DNA of 64,000 nucleotides from assembly GCA_033060915.1 (NCBI GenBank), contig CM065394.1, positions 16,239,501-16,303,500 on the forward strand. The letters run 5' to 3'. The notes below the pieces were generated by a model, which ran no database searches, had not been told where the DNA came from, and saw nothing but the letters and a program-made list of their open reading frames with translations. The DNA comes from Euryodendron excelsum (taxonomy: Eukaryota; Streptophyta; Magnoliopsida; Ericales; Pentaphylacaceae). Shown here piece after piece: positions 21,105 through 31,923 of this stretch. Positions within the stretch are counted from its first letter, which is position 1, and every line of letters starts with the position of its first letter. Position numbers and translations under genes: made by a program.

Positions 21105-22314
21105 TGTCACACCCACTCCTAATCAAGCATCTTTAACACCTTCTTAGAGTGAGTGTGATCGCATATGTCACTAACCTGCAAGCGAAACCTTACAACAATC
21201 TCAAAGATAGTAATCTTAAGAGGATAACCAACATCATTATATAACTAAATTATCTCATAAACCTTCATAGTGTGTTATAAAAAGATTATTAAATTAAACT
21301 CATAATAATTACAAACCAATTGTAAATAAGTACCAAGAAACTATCATCTTATATACAACATAATCAAGGACCACTGACACATTAACAATAGCTTCTCAAA
21401 ACTATCCAATTAGACATCAACCACCAGAACAAAAGTCACTACAGTCACAACAACAATTATAGTGAACTAATATTGCATCTCAATTTTACTTGCCAAAACA
21501 AATTGTGTGGGTGTGAGCTATATATCAATGTGCTCACAAAGATAATCAAACACATAATGAATGAATGGTAGATAAGCAATGAATAATCCACCAATAAATA
21601 AACCACCACCACTAAAATGTAAAATATCTTGTGATGTAATGTATGATACACCACAAATATGCGCGCTGTTTAGTTAACATTGGCCCAATATATCGATGGC
21701 TTGTTATTAAGGAATATCCACCGTAGCACCCTTTTAGGTTAATCCACCGTGACTACCTTATGTTAGCCCCATATTGACTAAACCTTCTCCATTGTAATAC
21801 AATTTATGCACACAATATGAGTTATTTGAAAATAACACCTCATAATCCACCAATCACCATCAATATAAAAAATAATACATTCAATACTCTATGAATAAGA
21901 ATATCTTATATTCCCACCTGTTACCGCTTTAAAACTATGATTGAATCACTTTTTAGGTTGAACCAGAATGTTCCGAGCTACTTCCAAACCTATCACACAC
22001 CATCATATCAAACTTGATGAAATAATTGTAATAATGCATAACTAATGCATGTTCATGGCTTATACTCTTTAAACATGTGATTTAGAACGTTGATGATGCA
22101 TTAGAACTTAATGGGATGTTAAATCCTTCCCCAACGCAATACAATATCAATTTAAACTATAATATCTCTCACTTTACAAGGAGTTAGAGTATAAAGTTTA
22201 AATCAATAGAAAGATCAATGAGTCTACTTTTCAACGCTTCAAACGGGGTACTATTTTGAGTTTTCTAAAGTGAGATATGACCATTTAACCAAAGTGTGTC
22301 GTAGTTGTGGCTGG

Positions 22315-22505
22315 GAAGCTCGCCACTAAGCGCCCTACTGGTTGCTCCAACTAGAGGAGCGCGCCACTAGGCACCTTAGCCCACCACTAAGCGCCTTAGC
22401 CCGCCTACTGGCACCCCTCATCAGTGGAGCACGCCACTAGATTCCCTAGCCCACCTACTGGCACCCCTCACTAGTGGAGCGTGCCACTAGGTGCCCTTCA
22501 CTACT
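22315..22505 (-). repeat. GC-rich 'gccactag' repeats in family IV LTR
   Basis: Degenerate repeats of a 'gcgccactag...cccgcctactggcaccc' phrase in an otherwise AT-rich LTR. The paralog has a shorter version at 39180-39320. The core GCGCCACTA is the arm of the Ogre-like promoter dyad. Confidence 0.55.
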
Positions 22506-22819
22506 TGGTCTGAAATTGCAGTTTTTACACCAAAGTTTTAGCAACTCAAGGCCAACATCCTCACACTCCTAATCCTCCTACAAGTCCAAAATGATGTTTT
22601 AAAGTCTCCAACAGGACTTTAAACTTAAAGCATCCACAACATGAAGAATTCAAGGCTTCCTCCTGGAAACCATCATCACCTTTCCTTTTCTCCACTACAA
22701 TTCAACCTCCATAGCATGAAATGATATGCTAGCATACAATAATCAATAAGAAAATAATAAATCAAACATAAGCATAAAGATTCTCACCTTAAACAATGAT
22801 CACACAAGCTTTCCCTTAC

Positions 22820-23068
22820 ACTTCCTTCTTTTTTTTCTTCCTTTCTTTCTTTCTCTTTTCTTTTCTCTCACTTTCTTTCTCACCAAACACTTTTTTTTTT
22901 CTCTACACAGGCTCCTCTCTTCTCTCTCCATCTCTTGACTTGGAAGCCATAATAGATACAACTTGTATCTAAGGCACCACATGTCACACATACACCCTTG
23001 TTAGCAACAAGCACACACCTCCCATTAAATGAAGCACACACCACACACACCACACACACACACACACA
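22820..23068. repeat. CT-rich and (CA)n microsatellites
   Basis: Pyrimidine tract at 22820-22940 and CA repeats at about 23034-23068. Confidence 0.8.
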
Positions 23069-23112
23069 CCTTATGCATACACCTCACTTAAGTAAAACAC
23101 ACACCTATATGG

Positions 23113-23796
23113 TATAAGCACCTCATTTTTGCATACTCGGCAATCTCTGGCTTGACCGGACTCACATTCAAACCAGCACAGACACATTCAAGCCTAAATC
23201 GACTTTCTAGATTCAATCCAGCTAATCCACTTCATCGCAAGCCCGCCAGGCCCAATAGAGGCAAAATAACCAAAATGCTTTTGAGGTATTGCTTGACTCA
23301 ATTGCAGTTGGCACGTCTTCTTAAAGATGGTAAGTCCGTATTTTAATCTCAATTCCAGTTCAAATTCCAACCCAGATCAGTCAAACTTAATCTGGCACAT
23401 CTTTTGAGAAAGTTGATCCTTCAAACGGTAAGTTCATATAGTACAACACGTTTATCGAGAAAGTATAAAACCCCTTAGAGAGATAAGTCCCTTCACACCA
23501 GTCGACCAGGACAAAACCTAAGTCCCCGAGATGGTAGAGTGGTACACTTTTGGCACCTACTAACCCGCCAACGTAGAATGTTCGTTATTCATTATTCGGC
23601 ATGCTAATTGGGAAAGTACATAAGGCCCCGAGACGATAAGACCATCCAAAAGCTTTCCAAGATCAGGCAATCTCTGGAATGAACGCACATCGTTAGAGTG
23701 ACAAAAACACTCACAAACATTGCAACTGTCAGAATGATGGAAACACTAGCAAACAAGTCGACATCAGGAATGCCAACTAACCCCCTATGTCATGGG
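23113..23796 (+). mobile_element. LTR D, part 1 (Ogre-like element, plus strand)
   Basis: Begins TATAAGCACCTC, the LTR start with TG changed to TA. Homologous to E, to 40091-46290 and to 62848-63922. It is interrupted at 23797 by solo LTR C and resumes at 29037. The combined LTR is about 3.16 kb, shorter than sister copies because much of U5 is missing. Confidence 0.65.
23792..23796. repeat. Target-site duplication ATGGG (left)
   Basis: Identical ATGGG follows the solo LTR at 29032-29036. Confidence 0.85.
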
Positions 23797-23948
23797 TGTC
23801 GCGCCCAGATTTTTCGCACTCAAGGAATACTCACACAAGCGGAAAAAATACTGTACTCTCTCATTAGAACTCACCCTCCTAGAAGAATGAGTGCGACTAA
23901 GTTTGAATTGAAAATAAATTTGAATAAAGAGCTTTTGGAAAAAGATTT

Positions 23949-23983
23949 GGAGTCGCCACCTAACTTGATTAAGGTGAGTTAGG
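23949..23983 (-). promoter_or_regulatory. U5 hairpin plus primer-site mimic, LTR C
   Basis: Same CCTAACT...AGTTAGG hairpin followed by TGGCGACTCC on the minus strand (23958-23949). Confidence 0.5.
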
Positions 23984-24576
23984 TCACCTAAAAGTTAAGA
24001 ATAATTCAAAGACTACACTTAGGGTTTTTGAAAAAGGTTTTTGAAAATATCTCCTCAAGAGAGGGTTTTTAAGAAAAACAGGTTGTTTGGCAACCTTTGG
24101 AAAATATTTAGCCCTTTTTGAAAAATAACTCCTTTTTGGTCTTTGAAAACAGTGATTCTAGGTTCGGAGGTTGGTTACGTGTAGGGAAGACGCACTAAGC
24201 TATCACCCTACCCCACCCTTTTAGTACCTACATGTCAATCTACCCTAGATTCACCTATGAGAGTCCTCAACTAACTATTGCCCAATCCTATTCACTTTGA
24301 AAAATAATGTTTGAAAAGAAACTAACATGATGCATGATGTGCAAGTGCAATTGAAGAGAGTTGATTTGGAAAACGATTTGAAAAGAAATTGATTTGATTT
24401 GATTTGAAAAGAAAGAGATAGAAGTTTGAATTTGAAAAAAAGATTTTGGAAATTGAAATTGAAGGTTTGGAAATAGACATTTGAAATTCAAAATTTGAAA
24501 ATAGATTGGAGATTTGGAAAGATTTTGAAATTTGAAATTTGAAAAACATGGAGGAATTTAAAATTTGAAAGAAATT

Positions 24577-24655
24577 GTGACCGCACCTATGAAGGTTGCC
24601 TACGTATCCTTTTGGAGGAATCAGGTCAGTCGTAGTTCGGATAAGAGTCCGATTG
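24577..24655 (-). ncRNA. Conserved hairpin block, LTR C copy
   Basis: Stem 1 CGGAC-UCUU-AUCCG (one pair lost); stem 2 UCCU-CCAA-AAGGA, still paired but with different bases from solo LTR 1; stem 3 ACCU-UCAU-AGGU. Confidence 0.5.
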
Positions 24656-26944
24656 AAAATAGAATAGTTGATTTGAAGAAGGAAATTGAATTGGAAATTC
24701 AGTTGGAAATTGAATTGGAAAGATTGAGGTTTAAGAAATCTAGACTTAGGAAAGATAAGATTTAGGAAAGACTTGAGAGTTAGAAAGATTTGACTCGAAC
24801 GTTGGACTTGGAAGATTTGGAAAGATTGGATTTTAGGAAATGTTCGAATTAGGAAAGGTTCGATTTAGGAAAGTTTCGAATTAGGAAAGTTTCAACTTAC
24901 AAAAGTTTTGGATTAAGAAAGTTTCGAATTTAGGGAAGTTTTAAAAATTGAAAAGTTTTGAATTTAGAAAGTTTTGAAATAGGAAAGTTTTGAAAGTAGG
25001 AAAGTTTCGTTTTAGGAAAGGTTTGAAAAAGGAAAGTTTTCAATTTAGGAAATGTTTGAATTAAGAAAGTTTCAACTAAAGAAAGTCTTGAATTAAGAAA
25101 GTTTTGAGTTTAGAAAGGTTTTAGATTTGAAAAGATGTTGAAGTTTTGGAAAATTTAGAATTTGGAAAGATTTAGGTTTAGAAAGATTTAACTTGAGAAA
25201 GTTTCAAATTTAAAAAGTTTTGAATTCGGAAAGATTTGAAATTTAGAAAGTTTAAGATTTAGAAAGTCTTAGAGTTTTAGAAAATCTTGAAATTAGGAAA
25301 GGTTTGAGTTTAAGAAATGTTGGAAAGCTTAGATTTGAAAAGTTGAGATTTGGAAAGAGGTAGAATTAGGAAAGAGTGGAGTTAGGAAGGATGTAGAAAT
25401 TGAGTTTTAAAATTTAGGAAATATTTTTATGTTCAAGTTTTGAAAACTTAAGATTTAGGAAAGGAGAAGTTTAGGAAGGATTCGAATTAGGAAAGATTTG
25501 GATTTTGAAATTTAAGGAAAGATTTAAAGTTTAGGTTTAGGAAACTTATGGTTTAGGAAGGAATTGAATTAAGAAAAGTTTGAATTAGGAAGGGATTGGA
25601 TTTGGCTCCTAAAAGAAAAGATTTCATTTTGTTTCCAAAAACGGAGGACGGGATCTAGTTCCCTAAATGGGGAGATTGGATTTGGTTTCCTAAAGGAAAG
25701 ATTTGATTTGACAAGGATTTGAAAAGGGGATGTTCTAGAAACCCTAAGATTTGAAAGGCTATAGTTTTGACATAGAAAAGAGGTTTTGGAAATGCGTATA
25801 GTTTGGATGTAGAAAACGAGAGGTTTTGAAAACCTAGATTTGGGGCAAAGTTTGAAAATCATATTTTTGGAAAGAAAATTAGGGTTTTCTAATTGTGAGT
25901 TCTAGGGCTTGACTTAAGCTTTAAAAAAAAAGATTTTTGGAAAGTGCATTTTTAGAAACGAAGGTTTTTAGAAGAGAATCCTAGGGAGGAGTTTCTGAAA
26001 AGCGAATCTGAAGAGAGAGTTTTTGGAAAAAGATTTTAAAGAGAAGAAGTTTTGAAAAGTGTATTTTTGGAAACGAAGGTTTTGGAAGGAAGTCCTAGAG
26101 AGGAGTTTCTAAAGGAAAAATTTTGGAAAGAGAGTTTTTCTAAGAAGATTTTTGGTAGAAGATTGTTAAAGAGAGTTTTTAGGAAAGTGAATTTAGGGAG
26201 TATTTTTAGAAAGAGATTTTAGGGAGAGGATTTTGGAAAGGAGCTGAAAAAAAAGGTTTTGAAAAATAGATTTTGGACGGAGTTTTTTAAAACAATTTTG
26301 GAAAGAAGAATTTTTGGGTAGTATGTTGAAAAAGAGATTTTTAGGAAAGGATTTTTGAAAAGAGAGCTTTTCAGAAAGTATAAAAACATCTCACTTTCCT
26401 AAAGTAATTCTAACCATAAGAGGGCCAGAACCACTTTAGCAAAGCGGTTTTGAAAACAACAAAAGTTGAAAATATGGACCATGAAAGTCACTTTAAATAT
26501 AACACTTTCCTAAAGCAGTCCTAGCCATGGAAAGGCTAGAATCACCCTAGGGTTGTGATTTTGAAAACACGTTTTGAAAAAGAAATTTTGATGCAATTTC
26601 GAAAACAAGTTTGAAAACGATTTTGAAAACAACTTTGAAAACAATTTTTGGAAGATGCAAGATCATGATATGCACAATGCAATTTTGGGGTCGTGAACAT
26701 ATAAGGTTAAGGCTTCACCACATAATCAAGGGGGCTGGACCCACGTGGTCTCTGGTTAGACTAAAAGAAAGCCCCCGATACGGTGACTCTCCAATAGCCC
26801 AATTCTACACATGGACTGGGAATCCCCTTGTTTTAAGCATGCTAAGAAAGGGGGGGAAAGAGATGGGGGATTAAAATAGAGAAAACCCAAGTGGGTTAGG
26901 AGAGAGAAAAGAGAGGGGAAAGTGTGGAAATTTAAATGGAGAAC

Positions 26945-26955
26945 CTACCTTGTAT
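26945..26955 (-). promoter_or_regulatory. Splice-donor-like site, LTR C
   Basis: The minus strand reads AAG|GTAGGT with GT at 26950, a better match to the plant donor consensus than its relatives. Confidence 0.4.
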
Positions 26956-27264
26956 CTTGTTTATTTTGCGTGCGTTGCTTGTCTTCGATCTTCGGTCTTC
27001 GTCTTGATCTTCATCTTCAATCTTCAAGAGTTTTCTTCAAGCTTTAGATGGCAGCTCTTCAAGTCTTTGAAGGAGGGTTGAAGGTTAGTGTATAAGTGTA
27101 TGGGAGTATGTATGAGTGTATATGGGGCTAGGGTTTGTGTATGGTGGCTAGGGTTTGGAAAACCTAGGGAAGCTAGGGTTTTGGAGGTGCTCGAGCTTTG
27201 TATATCGAAATATATGATTTTTAGGTTGAGTTTGCAGATCCTTTTCATGTTGGAAGAGGCTCTG

Positions 27265-27272
27265 TATTTATA
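27265..27272 (-). promoter_or_regulatory. TATA box of LTR C
   Basis: TATAAATA followed by CAGAGCC on the minus strand. Confidence 0.65.
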
Positions 27273-27287
27273 AAGGTTGGACAACAT

Positions 27288-27350
27288 TGGCGCCTGTTGC
27301 AGTGGCGCCAGGCTAAATTTTACACTGGCACCACTAGTAGTGGCGCCAGC
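27288..27350 (-). promoter_or_regulatory. GCGCC dyad array, LTR C
   Basis: Two dyads rather than three, directly upstream of the TATA box; the arms are slightly decayed (one GGCACC). Confidence 0.55.
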
Positions 27351-28304
27351 CATTTAGGAAATATTTAAGGTCGGCAAACAACGTATCTTTGACTAGATTT
27401 GGGTGCTTGTACTAGTGACTACCATGCAATTTTTAGCCTAGCTTCACTAGAAGTGACTCCAGAAAGTCCGGGAATGATTTGAATAAGTCGGGAATGACCC
27501 GGAAGGCTGGAAAAGAGAAAGAATACTTCAAATAGTGTCTCGGAAGTATTTGACTTGAAAAGTGAGGATAAGATGTGTTGGAAAGGTTGACCGGGCCTTT
27601 AGGGGCAAAACGGTCAATCGAACAGGGAAACTGCCGGGACAGACTCGGACTGTCCCGGAAGAAGACTTGGGATCTGGAAACATTATTCAAAATGTTCTCA
27701 GAAGTTGCCGGTTTGATTCCCAGAGTCGGCGTGGTCAGAAAAGGAGATCGGCCCACCAGGGGCAAAACGGTCATTTTGTACCGAATTTGCTGGAACTGAC
27801 TCGGAATGATCCAAAAAGGTAAAGGGAGGTAGAGAACACTATAAAAAGTAGTCTCAGGAGGTTACCGGTTTGATATCCAGAGCCGGTGTGGTCGAAAAAG
27901 GTGACCGGCCCACGAGGGGCAAAACGATCATTTTGCACCGGGTTTGCCGGAGCTGACTCAAAATGATCCGGAAAGGTAGAGGAGGATTGAGAATACTATA
28001 AGAAGTATTCTCGGGAGGTTACCGGTTTGATACCCAGAGCCGGTGTGGTTCCCGGGGCATTCGGATGCCTAAGGGCAAAATGGTCATCTTGACCGGAAAG
28101 TCTCAGAAAAGGTCCAAAGGGCAGTTTTGTCATTTTTCACCAAAGTGGGCTAACAGACACTAGTGTTGACCTAGGTTTTGAGTGTTTCCGCCACTCTGAC
28201 GGCGGTCGTCGTGACACAGGGGTTTGTTGGCAATTCCCTATATCGACCTATTTGTGAGTATTTCCGCTACTCTAACGGTTTTGTGAGTATTTTCGCTACT
28301 CGGA

Positions 28305-28830
28305 CCGTCTCGAGGAATAAACTGTCTCGAGAGAGGGATTGGAAAGGGGACTTATCGTCTTCGAAAAGATGTGCCTGAGTTGGAACCGTCTCGAGGAATA
28401 AACTGTCTCGAGAGAGGGATTGGAAAGGGGACTTACCATCTTCGGAAAGACGTGCCTGGATTGGAACCGTCTCGAGGAATAAACTGTCTCGAAAGAGGGA
28501 TTGGAAAGGAGACTTACCATCTTCGGAAAGACGTGCCCGGATTGGAACCGTCTCGAGGAATAAACTGTCTCGAGAGAAGGATTGGAAAGGGGACTTACCG
28601 TCTTCGAAAAGACGTGCTTGAGTTGGAACCGTCTCGAGGAATAAACTGTCTCGAGAAAGGGATTGGAAAGGGGTTTTACCGTCTTTGAAAAGACGTAGCT
28701 GAGTTGGAACCGTCTCGAGGAATAAACTGTCTCGAGAGAAGGATTGGAAAGGGGTCTTACCGTCTTCGAAAAGACGTGCCTAGATTGGAACCGTCTCAAG
28801 GAATAAACTGTCTCGAGAGTGGGATTGGAG
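28305..28830 (-). repeat. 81-bp minisatellite, six full units plus one partial
   Basis: Unit starts are at 28305, 28386, 28467, 28548, 28629, 28710 and 28791, exactly 81 bp apart. Each unit has a CTCGAG dyad and an inverted repeat CGTCTT...AAGACG. Long ORFs on both strands (for example 28296-28859) exist only because 81 = 3 x 27 with no stop in the unit. Confidence 0.92.
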
Positions 28831-29031
28831 TTGGAATTGGAAAGAAACAATGCCCCCAAAGGGCATTTTGGTCATTTTGCCTCTATTTGGGCCTGGTGGG
28901 CCAGCGAGGCGATGGATAGACGAGATTTGGACTTAGAAAAATTGGTTTCGATTGGAATACACCCATAATGACTTGAAAATAAGTCTGGACGGAGTGTAGA
29001 CTACCGAGCGGTCAAAAATAGGGTGCTTACA

Positions 29032-29036
29032 ATGGG
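29032..29036. repeat. Target-site duplication ATGGG (right)
   Basis: Second copy flanking solo LTR C. Confidence 0.85.
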
Positions 29037-30823
29037 ATCGGAGGACGGTATACCTTTGGAAACCATCTCATCACACACCATTAGAGTGACAGAAATATTC
29101 AAAAACCAGGTCAACACCAGTGTCTACTAGCCCATTTTGGTGAAAAATAACCTAACTGTCCCTTAGGCCTCACTAGCGCGCTTCTTAAGAAAGTACCTAA
29201 TGCCTCAAAGCAATAATTCCACCCTTCCAAGATTGTCCCAAGGATAATCTAGCATGTTCTAGTGGCTTCCGATTCGATTATGAGAGCATTCGGTCAAAAT
29301 GACTATTTTGCCCTTAAGCATCCATTTGCTTCCAGGAACCACACCAGCTCTAGATATCAAATCGATTATCTTCCGAAGATACCTATAATAGTATTCCTAA
29401 CCTTCTAGTACCTCTCCAAACCATTCTAAGTCCATGTCGGTAAACCAAGTGTGAATGACCGTTTTACCCCTAATGGCTCGATCGTTTTTTCTAACCACAC
29501 CGACTCTAGGTATCAAATTTGCAACCCCTCGAGAGCACTCTTATTAGTGCTTCCAACTATCAAGCCTTATCATGGACCACTCTAGGTCGATCCTGGTGCT
29601 CTCCAGATCAAATGACCGTTTTGCCTCTGGTGGGCTGATCGCCCTTTTCAACTAATTTGGCTCTAATCATCAACCCAGTTACTTCGAACACACTCTTTTA
29701 AGGGTTTCCATCCATTCCCGGCCAAGTGTGGCTAATCAGAACCTTCCGAATCATTCCTAGACTTTTCAGAGTCACTCTTAGTGAAGTTAGGCCAAAAATT
29801 GCATAGTAGTCATTAGGACAGGTGCCCAAATCTTTTGTCTTGCATTGTAAGAGTCAAAAATCTATTTCTTGCCACCTTAAAAACTTTTCTAAGTGGCTGG
29901 CGCCACTCCTAGTGGCGCTAAGCCAAATTTTGGCGTAGCGCCATTGCAATAGGCACCAAGCCAAATTTTGGTTGCCTATAAACACAGGCCACCCCCTGCA
30001 ACAGGCGCCAAATCAAATTGAATCTTTTCCAAATAGGAAACTAAATCAAATCACCTATTTTTAGAAATAAAATCTAATCCCCAACTTTAGGAAATATAAA
30101 CCAAATCTTTCATAATTTCAAATCCTTCCTAACTTCAACTTTTTAAATCTTTTCAAATTTTAACTTTTTAAATTTCAAATTATAATCTTTCTAAGTTCAA
30201 ACCTTTCTATATTCAAACATTTCCTAATTCAAATCTTTCCAAAATCAATTCTTTCTTTAAAAGGAAAACTTTCTTAAAATAGAACTTCCTAATTTGGAAC
30301 GTTTCTAATTCAAAACTTTCCAAAATCTTTCAGAATCAAATATTTCAAATCAAATCTTTTCCAAATTTTTCAAAGTCAAAACTTTCCTAATTTGAAATTT
30401 TTCTAATTCGGAACTTTCTTAAAATTAAAATTTCCAACAATCAAGCTTTCTAAAATCAAACTTTTCAATTCAAATATATGTTTCGACGTTTCAACCTTAG
30501 GTTGCATAAACCTCAGGAGGCCAAAGCCCTAAGTTCAACCCTAACCCTAAGTTAGGAAATTTCAATTCTTTTCTAAATCAAGATGGTTTTCAAGTTCAAT
30601 TCAAGTCAAGATGATTTCAAAGTTCAATTCAATCTTTCCAAAATAAGTCCAAGTTCTACTTCAAAGTTTGATTTCAAATCAAAGTCAGTTTTAAATTAAA
30701 GTTCAATTTTAAATCTTCTAATCAAAGTTTGAATCCAATCCTTTTCAAGTCAAACTTTTTAAAAGCTCCAAAGTGTCTTTTCAAATCAAACAAGACCTCA
30801 AAGTGTATTTTGAATCGAACCTT

Positions 30824-30895
30824 ATATCCGAACTACAACTGACCTGATTCCCAACAAAGGGATATGTAGGCAACCCTCATGGGTGCAGTCACAAC
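30824..30895 (+). ncRNA. Conserved hairpin block, LTR D copy
   Basis: Stem 1 has lost its 5' arm. Stem 2 is UCCC-AACAAA-GGGA. Stem 3 is ACCC-UCAU-GGGU, a compensatory variant of ACCU/AGGU in LTRs 1, A and C. Confidence 0.5.
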
Positions 30896-31337
30896 GTTTT
30901 TGAAGTTTCCAGTTTTCACAACTATTTTCAAACTTCAAATCCCCTTTTCAAATCTATTCTTTAAATTCAAATTCTTTTCTTGCATTTGCATGTCATGCAT
31001 TATATCAAACATTTTTCCATAATTCTTTTCAAAGTGGATAGTATTAGACAATTGTTAATCGGAGATCCTAAATGAATGAACCTAAGGTGATAAGACATGT
31101 AGGTACCGTAAGAGCAAGATAGGGTGATAGCCTGGTGGATCTTCCTTATACATAACCAATCTCCGAACCTAAAATCACTGCTTTCGAAAGACCAAAGTGG
31201 GGTTATTTTCAAAAAGGACTTAAATTCTTTCCAAATGTTGCCAAACAACCTATTTTCTCCAAAAAAAATTATCTCTTAAGAAAGTTTTTCAAAACCTTTG
31301 TCAGTTTAATCTTCAGATTGCACTTAGTTTTAGAAGA

Positions 31338-31372
31338 CCTAACTTATCTTAATAAAGTTAGGTGGCGACTCC
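31338..31372 (+). promoter_or_regulatory. U5 hairpin plus primer-site mimic, LTR D
   Basis: CCTAACTT (31338-31345), AAGTTAGG (31355-31362), TGGCGACTCC (31363-31372); the true primer site starts 155 nt further on. Confidence 0.55.
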
Positions 31373-31517
31373 AAAACTTTTTTCAAAAGCCCTTATTCAA
31401 ATCAATTTTCAATTCAAACCTAGTCGCACTCATCCTTCTAAGAGGGCGAGTTCTAACTAGAAAATACGTGCATTTTTCCCACCATTCTCTAGTGCAAAAA
31501 AACAAGAGCGCGACAGC

Positions 31518-31536
31518 TGGCGACTCTACTGGGAAC
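31518..31536 (+). promoter_or_regulatory. Primer-binding site of element D
   Basis: TGGCGACTCTACTGGGAAC two bases after the LTR end; it differs from the A site at a few bases. Confidence 0.75.
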
Positions 31537-31907
31537 ACTTAAAGAGTTGGGTCATTATCATGTCTATCTACCCTTCACTCATCTAGAATCTTCAATTAAT
31601 TTGTCCAATTCTACCTACTTCAAATTTTTCAAAATTAAACTTTTCAAAGTTTAAAACAAAAGCATGCCATCACTTACATCAATTTTATATTCAACCATTT
31701 CATCTCAAATTAAGTTTGTCATCAACGTACTGACTTTTTACATTTTATTTTGTAAATGGACTATGTTCACCTTTATTTTTGTTGTTTATATAAATTTCCA
31801 TGAATGATAGGATGGATTTGAATTGTTGAGTCCTTTCCTCCGCTTTTCAAAAATTTCACACACACACTGCACGTGCACTCCCATTTGAATTCTTTACTTG
31901 ATAATAA

Positions 31908-31923
31908 CCTTCTAGTTAGAAGG
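31908..31923 (+). other. Leader palindrome, element D
   Basis: CCTTCTA-GT-TAGAAGG, perfect 7-bp arms about 390 nt after the primer site. Confidence 0.6.

Larger units (their letters stand above)
21105..23112 (-). mobile_element. Family IV LTR copy 1, main part
   Basis: The plus strand begins TGTCACACCC, so the inverted LTR ends GGGTGTGACA. Blocks near 21840-22030, 22140-22510 and 22660-22990 align with 38500-39770. It is interrupted at 23112 by LTR D; its 5' end is at 38163-38440. Total length is about 2.29 kb. I do not recognise the lineage. Basic ORFs at 22800-23065 come from CT and CA microsatellites. Confidence 0.55.
23797..29031 (-). mobile_element. Ogre-like solo LTR C (5235 bp)
   Basis: The inverted LTR runs TGTAAGCACCC at 29031 to GGGCGCGACA at 23797, with a perfect ATGGG duplication on both sides and no primer site, so it is a solo LTR. 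It is nested in LTR D. It is collinear with LTR A and solo LTR 1, but carries a larger 81-bp array (six full units plus a partial one). Confidence 0.88.
29037..31515 (+). mobile_element. LTR D, part 2, to LTR 3' end
   Basis: Continues LTR D from 23796. It contains one GCGCC dyad (29899-29917) with decayed partners, TATAAACA at 29976-29983, a shortened G-poor tract (30000-30780), the hairpin block at 30824-30895, and the hairpin with primer-site mimic at 31338-31372. It ends GAGCGCGACA at 31515, followed by the primer site. Confidence 0.75.

Noticed and set aside
22800..23065. Lysine/arginine-rich and cysteine/valine-rich small proteins
   Set aside because: Translations of CT-rich and CA microsatellites.
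28305..28830. CRISPR-like regular repeat
   Set aside because: The whole 81-bp unit is repeated with no unique spacers, and the context is a plant LTR.
28296..28859. 187-codon open frame (minus) and overlapping plus-strand frames
   Set aside because: They lie exactly on the 81-bp array; an 81-bp unit without stops keeps frames open on both strands. No start context, no conservation of peptide over DNA, and the units vary in count between LTRs.
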